From NCBI GenBank assembly GCA_001792895.1, contig MARA01000027.1, positions 496,001 through 560,000 on the forward strand: 64,000 bases of DNA, given 5' to 3'. The translations under genes were made by a program, and so were the position numbers. The notes under the pieces are model-generated. The model had not been told where the DNA came from. It searched no databases and worked only from the letters and a program-made list of their open reading frames with translations. Source of the stretch: Lentinus brumalis (lineage: Eukaryota > Basidiomycota > Agaricomycetes > Polyporales > Polyporaceae). The stretch's first letter is position 1; each line of letters begins with the position of its first letter. Below are positions 47,801 to 58,796 of the stretch, in pieces.

Positions 47801-48764
47801 CGGCGTTCAAGGAGCCGGGCGCGTATGCAAATCGCGATGGAGTCTCTGCGTGCTGTTGACGAGCAAGGCCTTCTCCGATGTCCTGCCGGGAGCTCCACGA
47901 GTTCTCCGTGTTCGCAGGTTTACCTCGTCGACTTTCTGGTGTACGCAACGGCAGCAGACGTGTATATCGAGGCCGCTCTACTGGATCTGTGGCTGGGAAC
48001 ATAGTGCAAATTTATACATATATGCGGTTTCCCGGACGCTGTACATAGGACGAGATTGGTAACGGTGTAGTACGCTACGTAGTAGATACAGAGGAATACA
48101 CGATCGTCTCAAACAACTCAGCCTGCGAGTGTGATTGGGGACCGGGTGTGGGACTGGCAGTAGATACGAGAATGGGGTAATGGCGAGCGAGCGGAGAGCT
48201 GGGTTCGACGACACGTGTATGCTGAACGAGAGCCGTAGCATCAGTAAGTCTCGATATTTATTAGCTAACTTAAGCCTCTTCGAAGCTATTAGCAGATTTC
48301 AAGCGCCGGCGATATCGCCACTCCCCCTGACCCGTTTACTCTCATATTTTGCGAGGACGTACCTGAGCATGCAATGGCCGTGCATGTCAATTCGCAAGGC
48401 AGATGGACAAGAATTGAGCGAGAACGAAAGGAAGGATCAAAACCGGACTTTGGATTCACTTGGGAGGACACAGCCACAGGCCGTAAGCGCCCCTCTTAGG
48501 GCTCTTATTGGCCTCCCAAGTCGTGCTAAGTCGATCTAAGTCCACTAATAAATTTGGCCCTTTACTGATGAGGAGACTGCGCGGGCGCGGAATGACGAGA
48601 GGGACAAGACAGCGTGTATGGGACGATATATACGGGACGGAGTGGGGAAAGAAAGGCGGCCGGCCTGTGATCCGGAATGAGCTACGGGACGAAAGGGAAA
48701 AGAGAAACAGCGAGACGGTGATGCGGAAGCAGCTGCAAGGTGGCAACAGGCAGGAATTTCGAGG
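44813..48764. other. 4-kb gene-poor region
   Basis: No protein family recognised on either strand. Short frames with Leu-rich stretches (for example about 45,560-45,650 on -) are too broken to call. The region contains the tandem duplication at 47,100-47,930. It could be decayed membrane-protein genes like those either side, but I could not find a DUF6533 or DUF6534 motif in it. Confidence 0.35.
47100..47930 (+). repeat. Two-copy diverged tandem repeat, unit about 430 bp
   Basis: 47,100-47,510 and 47,535-47,930 are collinear. Matching words: CTCCGAGCTCGGGCGATGTA with CTCCGAGCTCGGACGATGTA; CGGCTGGCCGTGCGCTTCCT with CGGCTGGCCGTGCTCTTCCT; CGCGATGGAGTCTCTAGGTG with CGCGATGGAGTCTCTGCGTG; GCGTATGCAAGTCGCGATGG with GCGTATGCAAATCGCGATGG. 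Similarity is about three quarters overall by eye. No open frame spans both copies. Confidence 0.7.
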
Positions 48765-50222
48765 TCAAGGTAGGCCGGGATCGCCTGAGGACGGTGGAGG
48801 TGTGGAAGAGGCGGAAGAGAAACCGTTCCCCGTCTTGACCTCTGGGTGGGAAATGACACCCTCGTCGCCCTGTTCAGAGCCCCGGGGAATGAAGCTGACT
48901 GGCGGTTCGTCGATGGTCGTGGGGTCATTGGAGGACGGTGGAACAGCTGGGGCGGAGGATCCGGTCGCGGCGAGCTGGGCACCGCGCTCGTCCTCAACAG
49001 CATCTGGGAAGCTGTGCGCAAATTCTTCAACACTCGCGGTGCGTACAGAGGGCCGCGCAAGGGCGGAAGCTGTGGATCCGTTCGTAATCAGCTCCTTCGC
49101 AGTCTGGGAGTGTGCATGGTGCTCACCGTCTACCGCCCCTCGGGCACTGCCCACAGATTCGTCAGGAATTCCGGCGGTCGCGATGTGAGCGGTCGGTTCG
49201 GTCGGTTGAGAGGTAGATGGTGTAGAGGATCCGTTCACTGGTACCGTTTTCGTGTGGATGCCATCTCGGGTCCCGGATATTTGCTGAGATGCAGCGGCGA
49301 CACTGGCAGAGTCGCTGTCCACTGCGGCCGGACCTCCGACGGTAAGCGGGTCCGCGGTTCCCCAGATGTTGACGCGACACTGGCGGTGGTGTTCTAGATG
49401 AACGGCGGAAGTTAGAGAACATGTACTGGAACAGGGTTGACCGTGACGCATGCACCTGCGCGTAATCGTCCATCTCGCGCCTGAGAGTCTGGATCCATTT
49501 CTCGCTGTCGTACAAATAGTACCATCGGATCTGTTCATCTGCGCTGTCCCAATAGCGGACGATGGCTTGTCGCAGTTGTGCGGACATGAGACCTGCCCGC
49601 TCTCCATGCTTGCGGAGCACATCGAGGACATTGTGCATCTCTAATGCGCATCGTCCTGCCGAGGAGGGACTTGTAGATATAAAATTTGAGAACGCTTCCA
49701 GCGCGCGGGCAGCCTGAGATTGCATGGCCTTGTACTCCGGGTCATCGCACTTGTAGTCCGACCCGGTTCTTGAAGGGAAGCAATTGATGATGGACCAAAG
49801 AGCGAACAGGGCTCGCTTAATGCTTGCGTCCTCGATGATCCCCTCAAACCCCTTGAGTGCGTCGTCGATGTAGGTGGAGATAGCTAGTATGCGTGCATTA
49901 GCTCGAAGGCGGTCAACAAACACTGCGTTTGCAGCCGTTCTAGGTCGCCCCGGCCTACGTTAGGCTAGATGTTAGCGAGCAATATCGGTCGACCCCTGCC
50001 GACTTATTCTAGGTCGAGGGGCAAGGGGTTATCTATTCCTACTCAAGGTTGCGGGGCACCTGAGCCGTGTCGCTACGGGCAACCTCGAACGTGGAGCAAT
50101 TCGAGGTTGGGGGCAACCATGACGTTCGAGGTAGGCACTATCTACGTGTAACTAGAACCGCGGAGCAAGGTTGAGAAGATCTTGTGGAGATCTTCGGGTA
50201 TGCCATTCGCGAGATCATCCAT
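48765..50222 (-). CDS. Uncharacterised helical protein with disordered tail
   Basis: I do not recognise the family. ATG 50,222 opens MDDLANGIPEDLHKIFSTLL then RGS. The frame continues in phase at 49,937 (TAANAVFVDRLRANARILAI) if about 214 bp between TTCTAG at 49,938 and CTAGAA at 50,152 are removed. Downstream the protein is helical and charged: STYIDDALKGFEGIIEDASI, ALFALWSIINCFPSRTG, QAARALEAFSNFISTSPSSA, EMHNVLDVLRKHGERAGLM, REMDDYAQVHASRSTLFQ. A very short intron (about 49,398-49,430) would then lead into a long Ser/Thr/Pro-rich acidic tail (DSDSASVAAASQQISG, GSSTPSTSQPTEPT) ending PPPSSGDPGLP at 48,765. No catalytic motif or membrane span is seen. Start and the two joins are inferred. 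Confidence 0.5.
49938..50157. mobile_element. Candidate short insertion bounded by CTAG (or an atypical intron)
   Basis: The segment starts TTCTAGGTCG (49,938), repeats TTCTAGGTCG at 50,007, and ends AACTAGAACC (50,150-50,159). Removing the interior plus one CTAG leaves GCCGTTCTAGAACCGCGG, which keeps the minus-strand reading frame of the host gene open. That fits a small element with a CTAG target duplication. An alternative is a roughly 200-nt intron with donor GTAGAT near 50,144 and acceptor CCTAG at 49,940; it also keeps frame. A perfect 10-bp inverted repeat lies inside (50,080-50,109). Confidence 0.4.
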
Positions 50223-50672
50223 CGGGTCACAGTCGCAAATCGGGTTTCGAAATCGCTACACGCACACATCGTCCTTGGTACGATCCCGCCTCGCATCCCG
50301 CCCGCCGCTGTCCGCGCCTGTGTCCCATGTTTGCATTGCAATAGCCTATCAAATATCAGAACCAGTCAGCACTCAGCGAGGCCGTCACCATCACGTGAAG
50401 GTACTCACTGCGACGCTCGGTTGTACAAGCAAGCCGTATTACCAGACTACTGAGTGGCAAGCGCATCTAATTGCTTGCAACGGGGTGAGCACTGGCACCC
50501 GAGGGAGTCGCTAAAACCCTCACCGTATCGGATTTGGAGCATAAATCGGCAGCATGGGCGTACATGATATAAAACTGCATGTTGAACCATCAGCTGAGAT
50601 CAAACACCACCTCAAATATCACTCTCACCGTCGTGCTCTCACCTCCGTCGCTCTCACCTCCGTCGTACATCC
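50223..50672. other. Divergent spacer
   Basis: This 450-bp region lies between the uncharacterised minus-strand gene and the plus-strand gene at 50,673. It presumably holds both promoters. Nothing else recognised. Confidence 0.35.
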
Positions 50673-52523
50673 ATGATGGCACAGCACGGCTTCTTGGATC
50701 AACTTTACGCGCCAGGTTCCGGTCTGCAAGGCCCAGGCGGGCAAGTCTTGAGCGATGCGTACAACTTCCAGGATCGGGTAAGCAATTCTGAACGTCATGA
50801 CGGAGGACGGCACATGCGTAACGGTACTTACGTTCGAGCAGACTGTCGTGATCCCGAATGCAGTCATGTTTGATCCTCTGTCCATGTTCTCGAACCCGGG
50901 CATGGGGACAGGGGGAGTTGGTGGCGAACTGGAAAACGACGAACAGAACAACGGTCTCCGATTAACTCACGGGCCAGCGGCTGGTTCGGGCGGTCAGCGA
51001 GGCACAGGCCCGTACTCGTTCACCGAGGCGCAGCTGCAAAGCATCATTTCTGACAGTATTACGGGTAAGCTGTCTGTCTCGTCAGTACTAGTGCATCCGA
51101 ATTGCTCACCTAGTATGCATTGTAACACAGCGGTCACCTCTCGGCTTGAACAGCGCGTCCAGAGTTGCGGTGCACAGCTTGATGAAGTTCGCGTCGAACT
51201 TGCTGAGGAACGTGCTGCACGTCAGAACGCGGAGACAGCCGCGGCCGCAGCGCACAGCAGGCGTGTTGACGAACGATTGAGCTCATGTGTTCTGGTAAGT
51301 AACAATAAGTATTGCTCGAGTCAACACTTCATGTCAACTCACGGCACATGGACACCTGCCAGGACGTCATCCATAGAACTTCCACAGATCTGTTAGGGTG
51401 CCATGAGAAAGTACGGAAGACGGCAGATCCAAAAGAAACACCTTACTGGGACCTTCCCGATCCCTTGCCACCTGGTTCTTCGAAGCGGCGGACGGCGGAT
51501 GGCGACAGTGTCCTCTACAATCCAAACTGGTCAGAAGATGTGACGGCCACCACAAACGATGAGTTCGTCACCGCGGTTGTCAATCACATCTTCACGAACA
51601 ATGGGAGTGGTGAGCATCGCTCGCTGCTTCGATGCAAGATAGACTTACTTACCGGGATACCACACAGTACTTGATGCTGCGAAGCACACGCGCAGCGTCA
51701 TCAGGAAGGGTGTACAGACCTACTTCCGCTCGCTGCGCGACGAATGGCGCAATCGCCGGAGTGATGAAGGCCGTGTGCGTCATAAGAGAGGGAACGGAAA
51801 GGATCGTGAGTACAATCAAAAGCGCTATGTACGCACCTTCCACCAAAGAACCTCCTGCTCGAGTCCTCTGATTGCATCCACCACGTGCAGAAAACAACTG
51901 AGCGTCGGCGAGTGCTGGTGCCATTCCGGAAGCTTGTGGGGCACTCTAAGACAGTTGGAATAGAGCAAGTTGTGAATACGGACTATGCAAGCTCAGAGCA
52001 CTCCGACCATGGCCCGGACGGGCAGGCCCGGAAGCGTCTAGGGGTTCATGAGATTGCATGGATGTCAGAACAGGTACGGATGACTCAACGCTGTCGCATA
52101 TCATGTGTACTCACCTTTCGTCAGCTGCAGAAAATGAAGCTGGGTCTAGATACTCTCCGGTATGCCGTGCCCCGGAGGACGACAACAACGAGCGGCAAGA
52201 ACGTCGTGATGCCCTTCTTGACACCAGAGGATGACGGCGTGGACTACACACCTGAAGAGAAAGTTCAGTTTTTGCGCTTTGTTGCCATGAACGCCGCTCA
52301 CCGCAAGACACGTGGATCGCGTGGTTATGCGAGGTTCCAAGCTACAAAAGACAAGCGCGTCCGGCCTGGTGTCATCAACAAGGGCATACTGTACAGGGAA
52401 AGCATCAGAGAGGAGTATCGGTTTGAGGAGGAGTTCGCGAACCTCAACGTGCCGCCTGCTCCTGCAGGCTTTACCATCTTTTCGACGGAGATCCCACAGG
52501 AGCTTCTCCCACAGCGTGCGTAG
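50673..52523 (+). CDS. Uncharacterised protein convergent with the Tnp2 transposase
   Basis: No known domain recognised. ATG 50,673 gives MMAQHGFLDQLYAPGSG. Splicing at 50,779-50,840 leads to TVVIPNAVMFDPLSMFSNPG. Further exons contain PYSFTEAQLQSIISDSITG, a probable coiled coil (RLEQRVQSCGAQLDEVRVEL then AEERAARQNAETAAAAAH), TPYWDLPDPLPPGSSKRRT, and TNDEFVTAVVNHIFTNN. Next come an Arg/Lys-rich stretch (RSVIRKGVQTYFRSLRDEWR), RLGVHEIAWMSEQ, and a C-terminal block with NVVMPFLTPEDDGVDYTPEE, SRGYARFQATKDKRVRPGV and PPAPAGFTIFSTEIPQELLP. It stops at 52,523, only 125 bp from the 3' end of the transposase gene. It could be a second transposon protein with a DNA-binding role, or an unrelated gene. 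The basic region and coiled coil favour a nucleic-acid or complex role, but that is inference. Confidence 0.5.
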
Positions 52524-52647
52524 ACGCAGACGAAGCTCTCAGCTGCCAGATCAGCAAAGCAGGATGTACATACCATACACAAGTCAACTGAGTCTTTGTA
52601 GCCTGGGTGTTCCATGGAGAACTGATACATTGATGCATGACTGTAAC

Positions 52648-55600
52648 TTAAGACATTAACGGCGAGCTATGCTTCAGAAGCGGAAGTGTAAGCCAACAGT
52701 CATGACCGTGTAATGTTACCTGATGTCGGACGACCGGGGCAATGATATCTTCAAGGGACATGATACGCGCTTCAGGTGCTGGATCGGCGGCGGCAAGATA
52801 CCTCGATGTGTCCCAAACTTGTAGACCGAAATTTTCGCTACACAAGCAGTCAGATTGCGAGCTCACCAGTCTGTGCGAAGATGACTAAAGCGACTTACAA
52901 GTCTGCCCAGGGTGTCCCGTGTAACGGGAGGTCTTTCCTGGGGCGGAGCCACTTGACATGTGCGACGAGTCGGTGCGGTAGGCCCGGAGCATCGTGCGAG
53001 ATGATATCAATAATCTCTCCCACCCAAGTTAGACTGGCACCCCTCCAGTGCGAAGCAGCGCGTATGAGTCATTGCTGGATCGCGAGCGACGTGATGCATG
53101 GTAGCAATAACCATTGAGGGTGACGTGGTCGTAATGTTGAGCTTCGTCAGGGATGAGGATGCTGGCAGCGGTGCATGGGGATGCAACAATGCTGTGGAAC
53201 TCCTGGAATGGGTTACGCTTCTTGACGTGGATGACATATTGCCAATAGAGCTCTGCGGCCATCCGGCTCCGGGTCACACGGTGGCTTAAGCGAAATGTCG
53301 TCGAGTCTGGAAGAGTGGCATAAGTGGCATGTCAAACGGTGTCTAACTTGAGTTCGTGAATGTGTCTGAACATACTATCAGCATATGTGTCCTCAAGCTC
53401 TTGTGCGAGCTGCTGGAGTGTCCCGCGGTTGTCAGCGGTAGCCTTGAACATTGCTTCGCAGCTACGATGTATGCTCGCAGACGGAGGATCCCGTATACCC
53501 TGAGCGAGCTGTAGTAGTAACACGGAATGGAACGGAACGGTCAGTATCAAGTCAAATCAGTCCCTGGAGACGCGCTTACGAGGCGATATAGCTCTGCAGT
53601 GCGGTGAAATTCCCGAAAGAATGTGCATTCGATGTCGCCACCCTCGTGGTTGGCAGTCTTGTAGCTCTTCAATATCTTGTTCAGACGTTCAAATACGAAG
53701 GTCCAGAATTCGCGCAGGGGTCCATAGTTCAAGACGAAGTCGGGGATATGGGTTGCGTAGTGGTGATTTGGCCGTATGACCCCAGGTCCATAGAGCTGCT
53801 CGTGTGGTCCCGAAAAGTGAGTCAGCATCGGACATCCACACCGATGGCAGTACCAGTACGAGGGAACGTACCTCAAGGAGTTCAATGCAGTAGGCACGCA
53901 GCAGACTGTCAGCTTTCTCGACATCCTGCGGGGTGAGCACATCTGCGAGGAGGATCTTGATAGCGCTGCATAGCTTCGCAAAGTTGGTGAGGTCCCGGGG
54001 ATGCAGTGGACCGACGGGTGGCTCGTCAGCTTCGTCTTCAGATGGCCAAGCTTCCTCGTCAGAGATCTCAGCTGCCCCATCATCATCTGATTCAAGAACC
54101 AACTCCTGCAGTGCGTACGGGTTCTCGTGAGTTCGTCCAATGCACGACAGCTCCCTTGTTAATCTCCTCACCTTCCCCTTTTCTGACTTCCGCGAAGTGC
54201 GTGTGGAGCGGCGAGGAGGAGCATTAGGCTGACCGTGGTCCGTTCATTACTCCATGATAGCAGGAGCCCTGAGGAAGGATATGACGCACCTGGGTACCAG
54301 CCTTCCTGCGAGACCGCTTGGCCTTTGGAGCCGGATCTCCGTTTACCTTCTGCGCTGCCTTCTTATCTCTACGACGTTGCAGCAATGCATCAATGCGAGT
54401 GCGACGCTCTGCAAGACGCGAGCCGTCGGGATCTGGCTCACACGCTCCCCAAAGTGCAGGTATCTGTTGAGCAGTATGAGGACGAAGTTGACTCATGCTG
54501 GCTGCTGGCAGCCGGTGACACCACTTACCACGAGTGGGCCGACGACAGTTGCCATGATAAGCCACTGGTCGGCAGTGAGTGATCCACCGGCGGATTCCCC
54601 TACGCGGCGAGGGAGTCTCCCGAGCTTCGCTGGCAGATGTAACTGGAAGAGACGAACATATCTGGTGAGTATCTTGGGGCCTCAGGCAGAGATCTTCGAA
54701 GAGCACTCACGTCTTTCAGTAGACCGTGAAGCTGTCGTAATTCATGTGTCTTGCGGAAAATCTTCAATTGTATCCATATGTGATAGAAGTGAGTCTTGAC
54801 GAGGCCTGTAATAATGTAGTACAGTTAGGCTGATACAGTAGACCAGCAAGCTTGGACCTGGACTCGTACCGAGAAACAGGTTATGCATGGGGTCCACTAC
54901 GATCATCTGGCACATGTCGAAGTAAGGAAGCCGAGCAAGCTCGGACCACCGCGTGGCATACTTCTTGGCGAACTCGTCACGAGCAGACTTCGATCCGCAT
55001 TGCTGGTACGTGCTCATGTACTCCCGGTGCTGACCGTCTGTGCGAGTCCGAAAGGCTGAAAACAGAGAAGACGTGCATGAGCGAGTGAGCGAGTGAGCGT
55101 CATCCCATAATGAAAGGACCAGAGGAACTGGAACTCACCGTTGCGTGTAAACGATGCGACGGTTGCCTTGAGTGATTGCGGTATCCAGTCTTGCATGCAG
55201 AAGTACTTATGGCTATGCGAAGCGAAGCCACCGACCTTGTGCGCTGCAGGCTTGTCACAGAAGACACCGACGAGGATCACGCGTGTGAGCCGCCCATGTG
55301 GGCGTCGCGGAGTCGCTACGACCACTCCGTGCTTCCACAGTCGAAGCAACTCGTTCACGATGACACGCAAGTAGAATTGCGTCTGATCGGGATCTGTCTC
55401 TCTTGGTCCAGGTATAATCCCAGTGAGGAGGAGGTTGGCAGCTCGAAACCTGAAACAACGCGTCTCAGCGTGAAACTCCTCAGCGGTGCAGGTTGTACTC
55501 ACCGGAGATGAGCAGGAAGGTTGACTATGGTAAACGACATAGGGCATGATGTATATGACGCAGATATCAAGCTGCGAATGTACGAGAACCTGAACGCAGT

Positions 55601-56829
55601 CTGAGGTCCAAGGTGGTTAACATAGAGAGATAATAGACGTACCAGTCGAGTCCCAGAGCAACTCCCAGGCGCAACTCTCCATCTGGACCCTCCTGAAGAT
55701 CGTGTCGAAAGAACGGTGAACCATCGGGACCCTTGAGATTCCTACAAATCCACCCGTCGAAGATGTCCACGAGTCGTCCAAGCAAGCGCGAACGCCCCCG
55801 CCACTCCTCTAGGGAATCCTCTATACCAGCAACAGCAAGGAGCGCTTGGAGTTGTTCCGTCAAGGACTTGAATGGGAAGGACAGGCGCCGTTTGGGATTT
55901 GAACGTCGTAACCAGTTGCCCTCGAACGTGAACAGCGGTGTTGCGCATTTGGTGCACACCGCTCTCGGGTCTGCAAGTACGCTTTCGGGGTGTACAAAGC
56001 GACATTCCGGGCAGCACGGGAAGATGTGGAAGGGGACATCAAGGCGGAGAGTATTCAGCACCCCTGCGAGTGTCGTATGCATGGCGGGGATTAGAGCGAA
56101 GTGTCCAAGCTCACGAAATATTTGGCAGATAACCACCAGAACCACGTCGCAGAACCGGAACGGGAGATGGCCAGCAAGATGAAGCCATGCAGATAGAATG
56201 GATGCGAGCAGGACAGCGGGATGTCGTGTACTGAATGAGAGAATGAACGAAGAATGGGGCTGTTCAGACGAGCTTGCGAGGAACGGATCCGGTTCCTCCT
56301 GGGCGTCGGCGGGGGTATCCCCGGCATGCTCAGGTGAGAGTGCCGACTGCTTGGAAAACATCGGTGCCGGTCCCGCGTACGCGGTCCCCGTTCCGTTGTC
56401 TGATGGTCCGCCAGCCTCGAAAACAACCTCCATACCATCGACGATATCTTCTTCATCCTCCTCTTCACCATCGGCATCCTCCCAGTCATCGTCGTCGCAG
56501 ATAATAGCGGGCAGCTCGGGCTCAAGAGGGTCTGTGGGCTCCACAGGCATGATGGTCGTGCTCGAAGGTGCTGCACTCGCATCGGGCGAGGTTTGCTCAT
56601 ACGAGAGGATGTCGGCGCTTGGTATAGGAAGCCCTTCCACAGATAGAAGTGCAGACGGATGGTGGTAGGAAGTGGTCGAATCGAGGGGACCCGGAAGGTC
56701 ATGCTGTACTGATGACAGCGAAGGGTAGGCCGCGATCAACGGGGGAGCCGCACTGGCACTACACATCATGTCCTGAGATCCAACCTGCAAAACTTCCTGC
56801 AGCGCAGATTGTATAGTCTGAAAGGTCAT
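52648..56829 (-). CDS. Tnp2-family transposase (CACTA/EnSpm-like)
   Basis: Transposase-type protein of the Tnp2 family found in many agaricomycete genomes. N-terminus (ATG 56,829) is disordered and acidic, followed by a zinc-ribbon-like Cys pattern (FPCCPECRFVHPES, then AVCTKCATPLFTFEGNW). The family core reads FSYIRSLISASYTSCPMSFT, RAANLLLTGIIPGPRE, VNELLRLWKHGVVVATP, RVILVGVFCDKPAAHKVGGF, RLPYFDMCQMIVVDPMHNLF (signature), LPAKLGRLPRRVGESAGGSL and TADQWLIMATVVGPLV. Later pieces are RPNHHYATHIPDFVLNYGPL, FVFERLNKILKSYKTANHEG and GDIECTFFREFHRTAELYRL, with a C-terminal part FGLQVWDTSRYLAAADPAPE. About a dozen introns. No frameshift or in-frame stop was found in the conserved core, so it may be functional. 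Element ends could not be fixed; no convincing CACTA termini were seen. Confidence 0.83.
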
Positions 56830-57582
56830 TCAACACAGTGTCACAGCAGAACAAACATGATAACCCACCGATTGCAAGCCCCCCACGGCCTCGGACGACT
56901 TCACTCCGCCACGGTCCCCGACCGGCATGCCATGAGTGGCTCCTCCGTCGCGAGTTTTCTCCCGTAGCGACCTAGCACTATGCTTGTCACGTGTCCCCCT
57001 AGGCACAGAGGACCCTTTGCAGACTCCGCAGTAGCAGGGGACAAGGGCGGGGGCCTTGAATCTACTGTCAGAATCGAAACATGCTGACTCGGAGACTCGA
57101 GACGTGGACACACGCACCATAATTGGCCCTGGTGCTCTCCCCTTCTGCTCGTGTATTCCTGTCTCTCAAATAGTGACTAGCAGATACTGGTGTGGTCTCG
57201 GCGGAGGAATACTTGAAGGAAGATGTGAGGAGATGGTTGTGGAAGGACGGCGGTGTACTAGGGTGCTCACAGCGCGTTACGACATGACAAGCGCCCAATT
57301 ACCTGATTGGGATTAAACAGCGCGCATACGGGAAGGAGAACGAGCCCTCGAGCAGGCGGCTTGAACTACTAAGGAAAACGGAGTTCGCAAACATGCTCTG
57401 AACATAAGGTACTCTCTACGCAAGACAAAATTTTGCTCCGCGCTGTGAGGTGAGACTCGGAAGGTCCTGCAGTTGTCCGGTACGCACGCACCTCGGCGTC
57501 TATGTGCCCGAAGTCACTATGTGCTCGAAGTCCGATATTGAATCCATTCGACTCCCATGAATACATATACGGCGACATTGAT
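56830..57582. other. Spacer upstream of the transposase gene
   Basis: A 0.75-kb stretch with the presumed transposase promoter. No gene assigned. No terminal inverted repeat partner to the 50.2-50.6 kb side was found by eye. Confidence 0.35.
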
Positions 57583-58416
57583 TTATATATTTACGGCCTC
57601 CATACCCTCAGTCAGCTCCTCAAGGCCGTTGTCCAGATGCAAAGCAGCGAGTTCTTGTACTATGCCTTCCAGGCCGGTGCGTAGCTCAACGTCACGATGG
57701 CGAGGACGGGGACGGGGACGGGGACGGAGTGGAGAAGGACGAGGAGGGGTGGGCCTATAAGCCTCCTGACAGCGCCAACGGGATGAGCCGCAGTAACAAG
57801 GACAGACAAGTCCACATACCTTGACACAGTTGAGGAAGCGAATAATTCGACACCAAACGTCGCCGTCACATCGAGCAGCACGGTGATCAATGGCCTGCAC
57901 GTTCGTCCACAGCCATCCGAGCGAGTGCGTCATCCGCAGAGGTCGAGTGGGTCCTGATCGTACCCTGACAGCCCAAAGAGGCGCATCCGGCGCATCCAAA
58001 TCGACGCCGCACCAGGAATCAAGCCTTGCCGTGTGTGAACCACCAGTCGGGAGAGGCATCTCAAAGCGGACAACAAGGTTGTATGTCGACGGATCAATGA
58101 AGATCCCGTCAACTTCGCCCTGTACACTTCGTGTTAATAACGTGCCACACACTGATGAATAGTGTGTACATACCTCGATAACCTCGACATACAGCCTCAC
58201 AATGCATTGCACTTCTCCACCGAAGCCGACGATATGAGGATCGAAGGCTGGAACTCGTTTCAAAATGGAGCGAACGAAGAACTCGGCCGGAGTCGGCGGT
58301 GACCGAACAGTTGAGCGCCTTGCAGCGAGGTCGCGCGGCCGGAGGGGAATGTCACTCCGGAGGAACGGGGAGAGCCTGGCAGAGCGAGCGATGCTGGTGC
58401 GTGAGGTCTTCGCCAT
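57583..58416 (-). CDS. Uncharacterised small protein with Arg-Pro repeat
   Basis: No family recognised. ATG 58,414-58,416 begins a basic N-terminus (MAKTSRTSIARSARLSPFLR). The middle reads FFVRSILKRVPAFDPHIVGF, VQCIVRLYVEVIE, an intron (about 58,120-58,173), then GEVDGIFIDPSTYNLVVRFE, ARLDSWCGVDLDAPDAPLWA and THSLGWLWTNVQAID. A second intron (57,766-57,823 approx.) leads to EAYRPTPPRPSPLRPRPRPR and a final helical segment (LEGIVQELAALHLDNGLEEL). It ends TEGMEAVNI. The Arg-Pro run comes from a GGGGAC-type repeat near 57,705-57,730. About 240 residues when spliced. It sits between the transposase and DUF6535 genes, same strand, and may be transposon cargo or an ordinary gene. Confidence 0.5.
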   Translation of the reverse strand: MAKTSRTSIARSARLSPFLRSDIPLRPRDLAARRSTVRSPPTPAEFFVRSILKRVPAFDPHIVGFGGEVQCIVRLYVEVIEVCTHYSSVCGTLLTRSVQGEVDGIFIDPSTYNLVVRFEMPLPTGGSHTARLDSWCGVDLDAPDAPLWAVRVRSGPTRPLRMTHSLGWLWTNVQAIDHRAARCDGDVWCRIIRFLNCVKVCGLVCPCYCGSSRWRCQEAYRPTPPRPSPLRPRPRPRPRHRDVELRTGLEGIVQELAALHLDNGLEELTEGMEAVNI

Positions 58417-58589
58417 GATGGGTACGTTGTGGTATGCGACATGGCGAGAAGACGGCGTGTTTTTAAGTCAGGTCGCGAATTCTAGGAGAGAGGACAGGAT
58501 AGACGAGCATGAATTCTAGGTGAAGCTAAGATGTGTCATTCAGTGAAGCGAGGTGGAACGTCCTAGGCCTGCGCTCGGAGTTGTCGACA

Positions 58590-58732
58590 TTCTAGTGGTG
58601 GTGGCTGCTAGCAAGCCTATTGCCGCCCGGGACGCGCTCGGGTAGGACGTCCCACCTAGAATGGGGTAGGCGGCAACGCGCCACCTAGATTGGGGCCCTT
58701 CATACACAATCTATTGCTCCCCGAAACTAGAA
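58590..58732. repeat. TTCTAG...CTAGAA segment with internal direct repeat
   Basis: Begins TTCTAGTGGTGG (58,590), ends AACTAGAACC (58,725-58,734), the same 10-mer as at 50,150-50,159. Inside are CCACCTAGAATGGGG (58,652) and CCACCTAGATTGGGG (58,681), a 15-bp direct repeat with one mismatch. Nearby ATTCTAGG words occur at 58,479 and 58,514. Confidence 0.45.
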
Positions 58733-58796
58733 CCTCTCGAACATCTATTACCCGCAGCTACATCAGGGTAGACCTCTACTAGATTTACTACTCATT

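Noticed and set aside
56830..57560. CACTA terminal repeat of the Tnp2 element
   Set aside because: I looked for CACTA or TAGTG ends and for long inverted matches to 50.2-50.6 kb and found none that convinced me.
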